Shown here piece by piece: positions 63,953 through 64,000 of a stretch of 64,000 nucleotides of DNA (positions within the stretch are counted from its first letter, which is position 1; every line of letters starts with the position of its first letter). The stretch lies in contig NZ_JXJX01000006.1 of NCBI RefSeq assembly GCF_002441715.1, forward strand, positions 97,571-161,570, read 5' to 3'. This DNA is from Pseudolactococcus plantarum (lineage in GTDB: Bacteria > Bacillota > Bacilli > Lactobacillales > Streptococcaceae). The notes beneath the pieces were generated by a model that did not search any database, was not told the DNA's origin, and saw only the letters and a list, made by a program, of their open reading frames with translations. Position numbers and translations under genes: made by a program.

Positions 63953-64000
63953 ATGAAAATATTAGAAAATAGGCTAATGGCTAAACTAAAGCATAAAAAA
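63953..64000 (+). CDS. Start of an unknown gene (3' partial)
   Basis: An open frame from ATG 63953 (or ATG 63944) runs off the right edge. Visible residues: MKILENRLMAKLKHKK, basic and probably helical. It has a promoter close by; GATGAG could be the ribosome binding site of the second ATG. Too short to assign. Confidence 0.4.
   Translation, partial: MKILENRLMAKLKHKK

Overview
The window looks like a piece of the core chromosome of a low-GC lactic acid bacterium of the Lactococcus group, probably closer to the L. piscium/raffinolactis branch than to L. lactis. The signs are a Usp45/PcsB-type CHAP protein behind mreCD, Spx with CTSC, a MacP-like protein between nudF and mtnN, an amtB-glnK pair with a GlnR box, tandem DAHP synthases, and a tmRNA with the tag AKNTQTYALAA. 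The species is inferred from gene content only. I saw no prophage, intact insertion sequence or CRISPR array.

Layout: 1-5137 holds a HAM1-dihydropteroate synthase fusion entering from the left edge, an SDR/DUF2829 pair on the minus strand, then spx, a UPF0223 protein, an inositol monophosphatase family protein, murA and epuA. 5187-15092 holds tig, proC (minus), glmU-nudF-macP-mtnN, the NAD block pncB-nadE-nadD, and pepC. 15100-17950 is the least conserved part: a wrecked L,D-transpeptidase gene, a PH-like orphan, a gene-poor stretch and a MarR/unknown pair. 18021-24977 holds cshA, rpiA, a formate/nitrite transporter, a Nudix gene, mreC, mreD and the usp45/pcsB hydrolase. 25171-36381 holds secA, two DAHP synthases, ptsHI, tRNA-Leu and the fruRKA operon. 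36383-47367 holds aspA with a divergent Lrp regulator, lysS, a membrane-anchored hydrolase, an ABC-exporter remnant, an M-box riboswitch with mgtA, ppaC, an ABC ATPase and a DUF177 gene. 47459-63346 holds gnd, covRS, amtB-glnK, the cell wall/division run murD-murG-divIB, obgE, phoH, ybeY, dgkA, comFA-comFC (minus) and a YigZ-family gene. ssrA and the start of an unknown gene close the window.

Regulation that can be read directly: a WalR-type box before usp45, a GlnR box before amtB, a CcpA cre site and a tandemly duplicated promoter before fruR, an M-box with its terminator before mgtA, and many extended -10 promoters. Four unrelated genes (DUF2829, cshA, rpiA and the alpha/beta hydrolase) have the -10 hexamer TATAAT exactly six bases before the ATG, which predicts leaderless mRNAs.

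Most of the window is housekeeping. The points that most deserve a second look are the HAM1-DHPS fusion, the common leaderless geometry, the DUF2829 (Tad2-like) gene, the double hairpin behind the M-box, and two gene remnants that preserve both ends of a lost gene.
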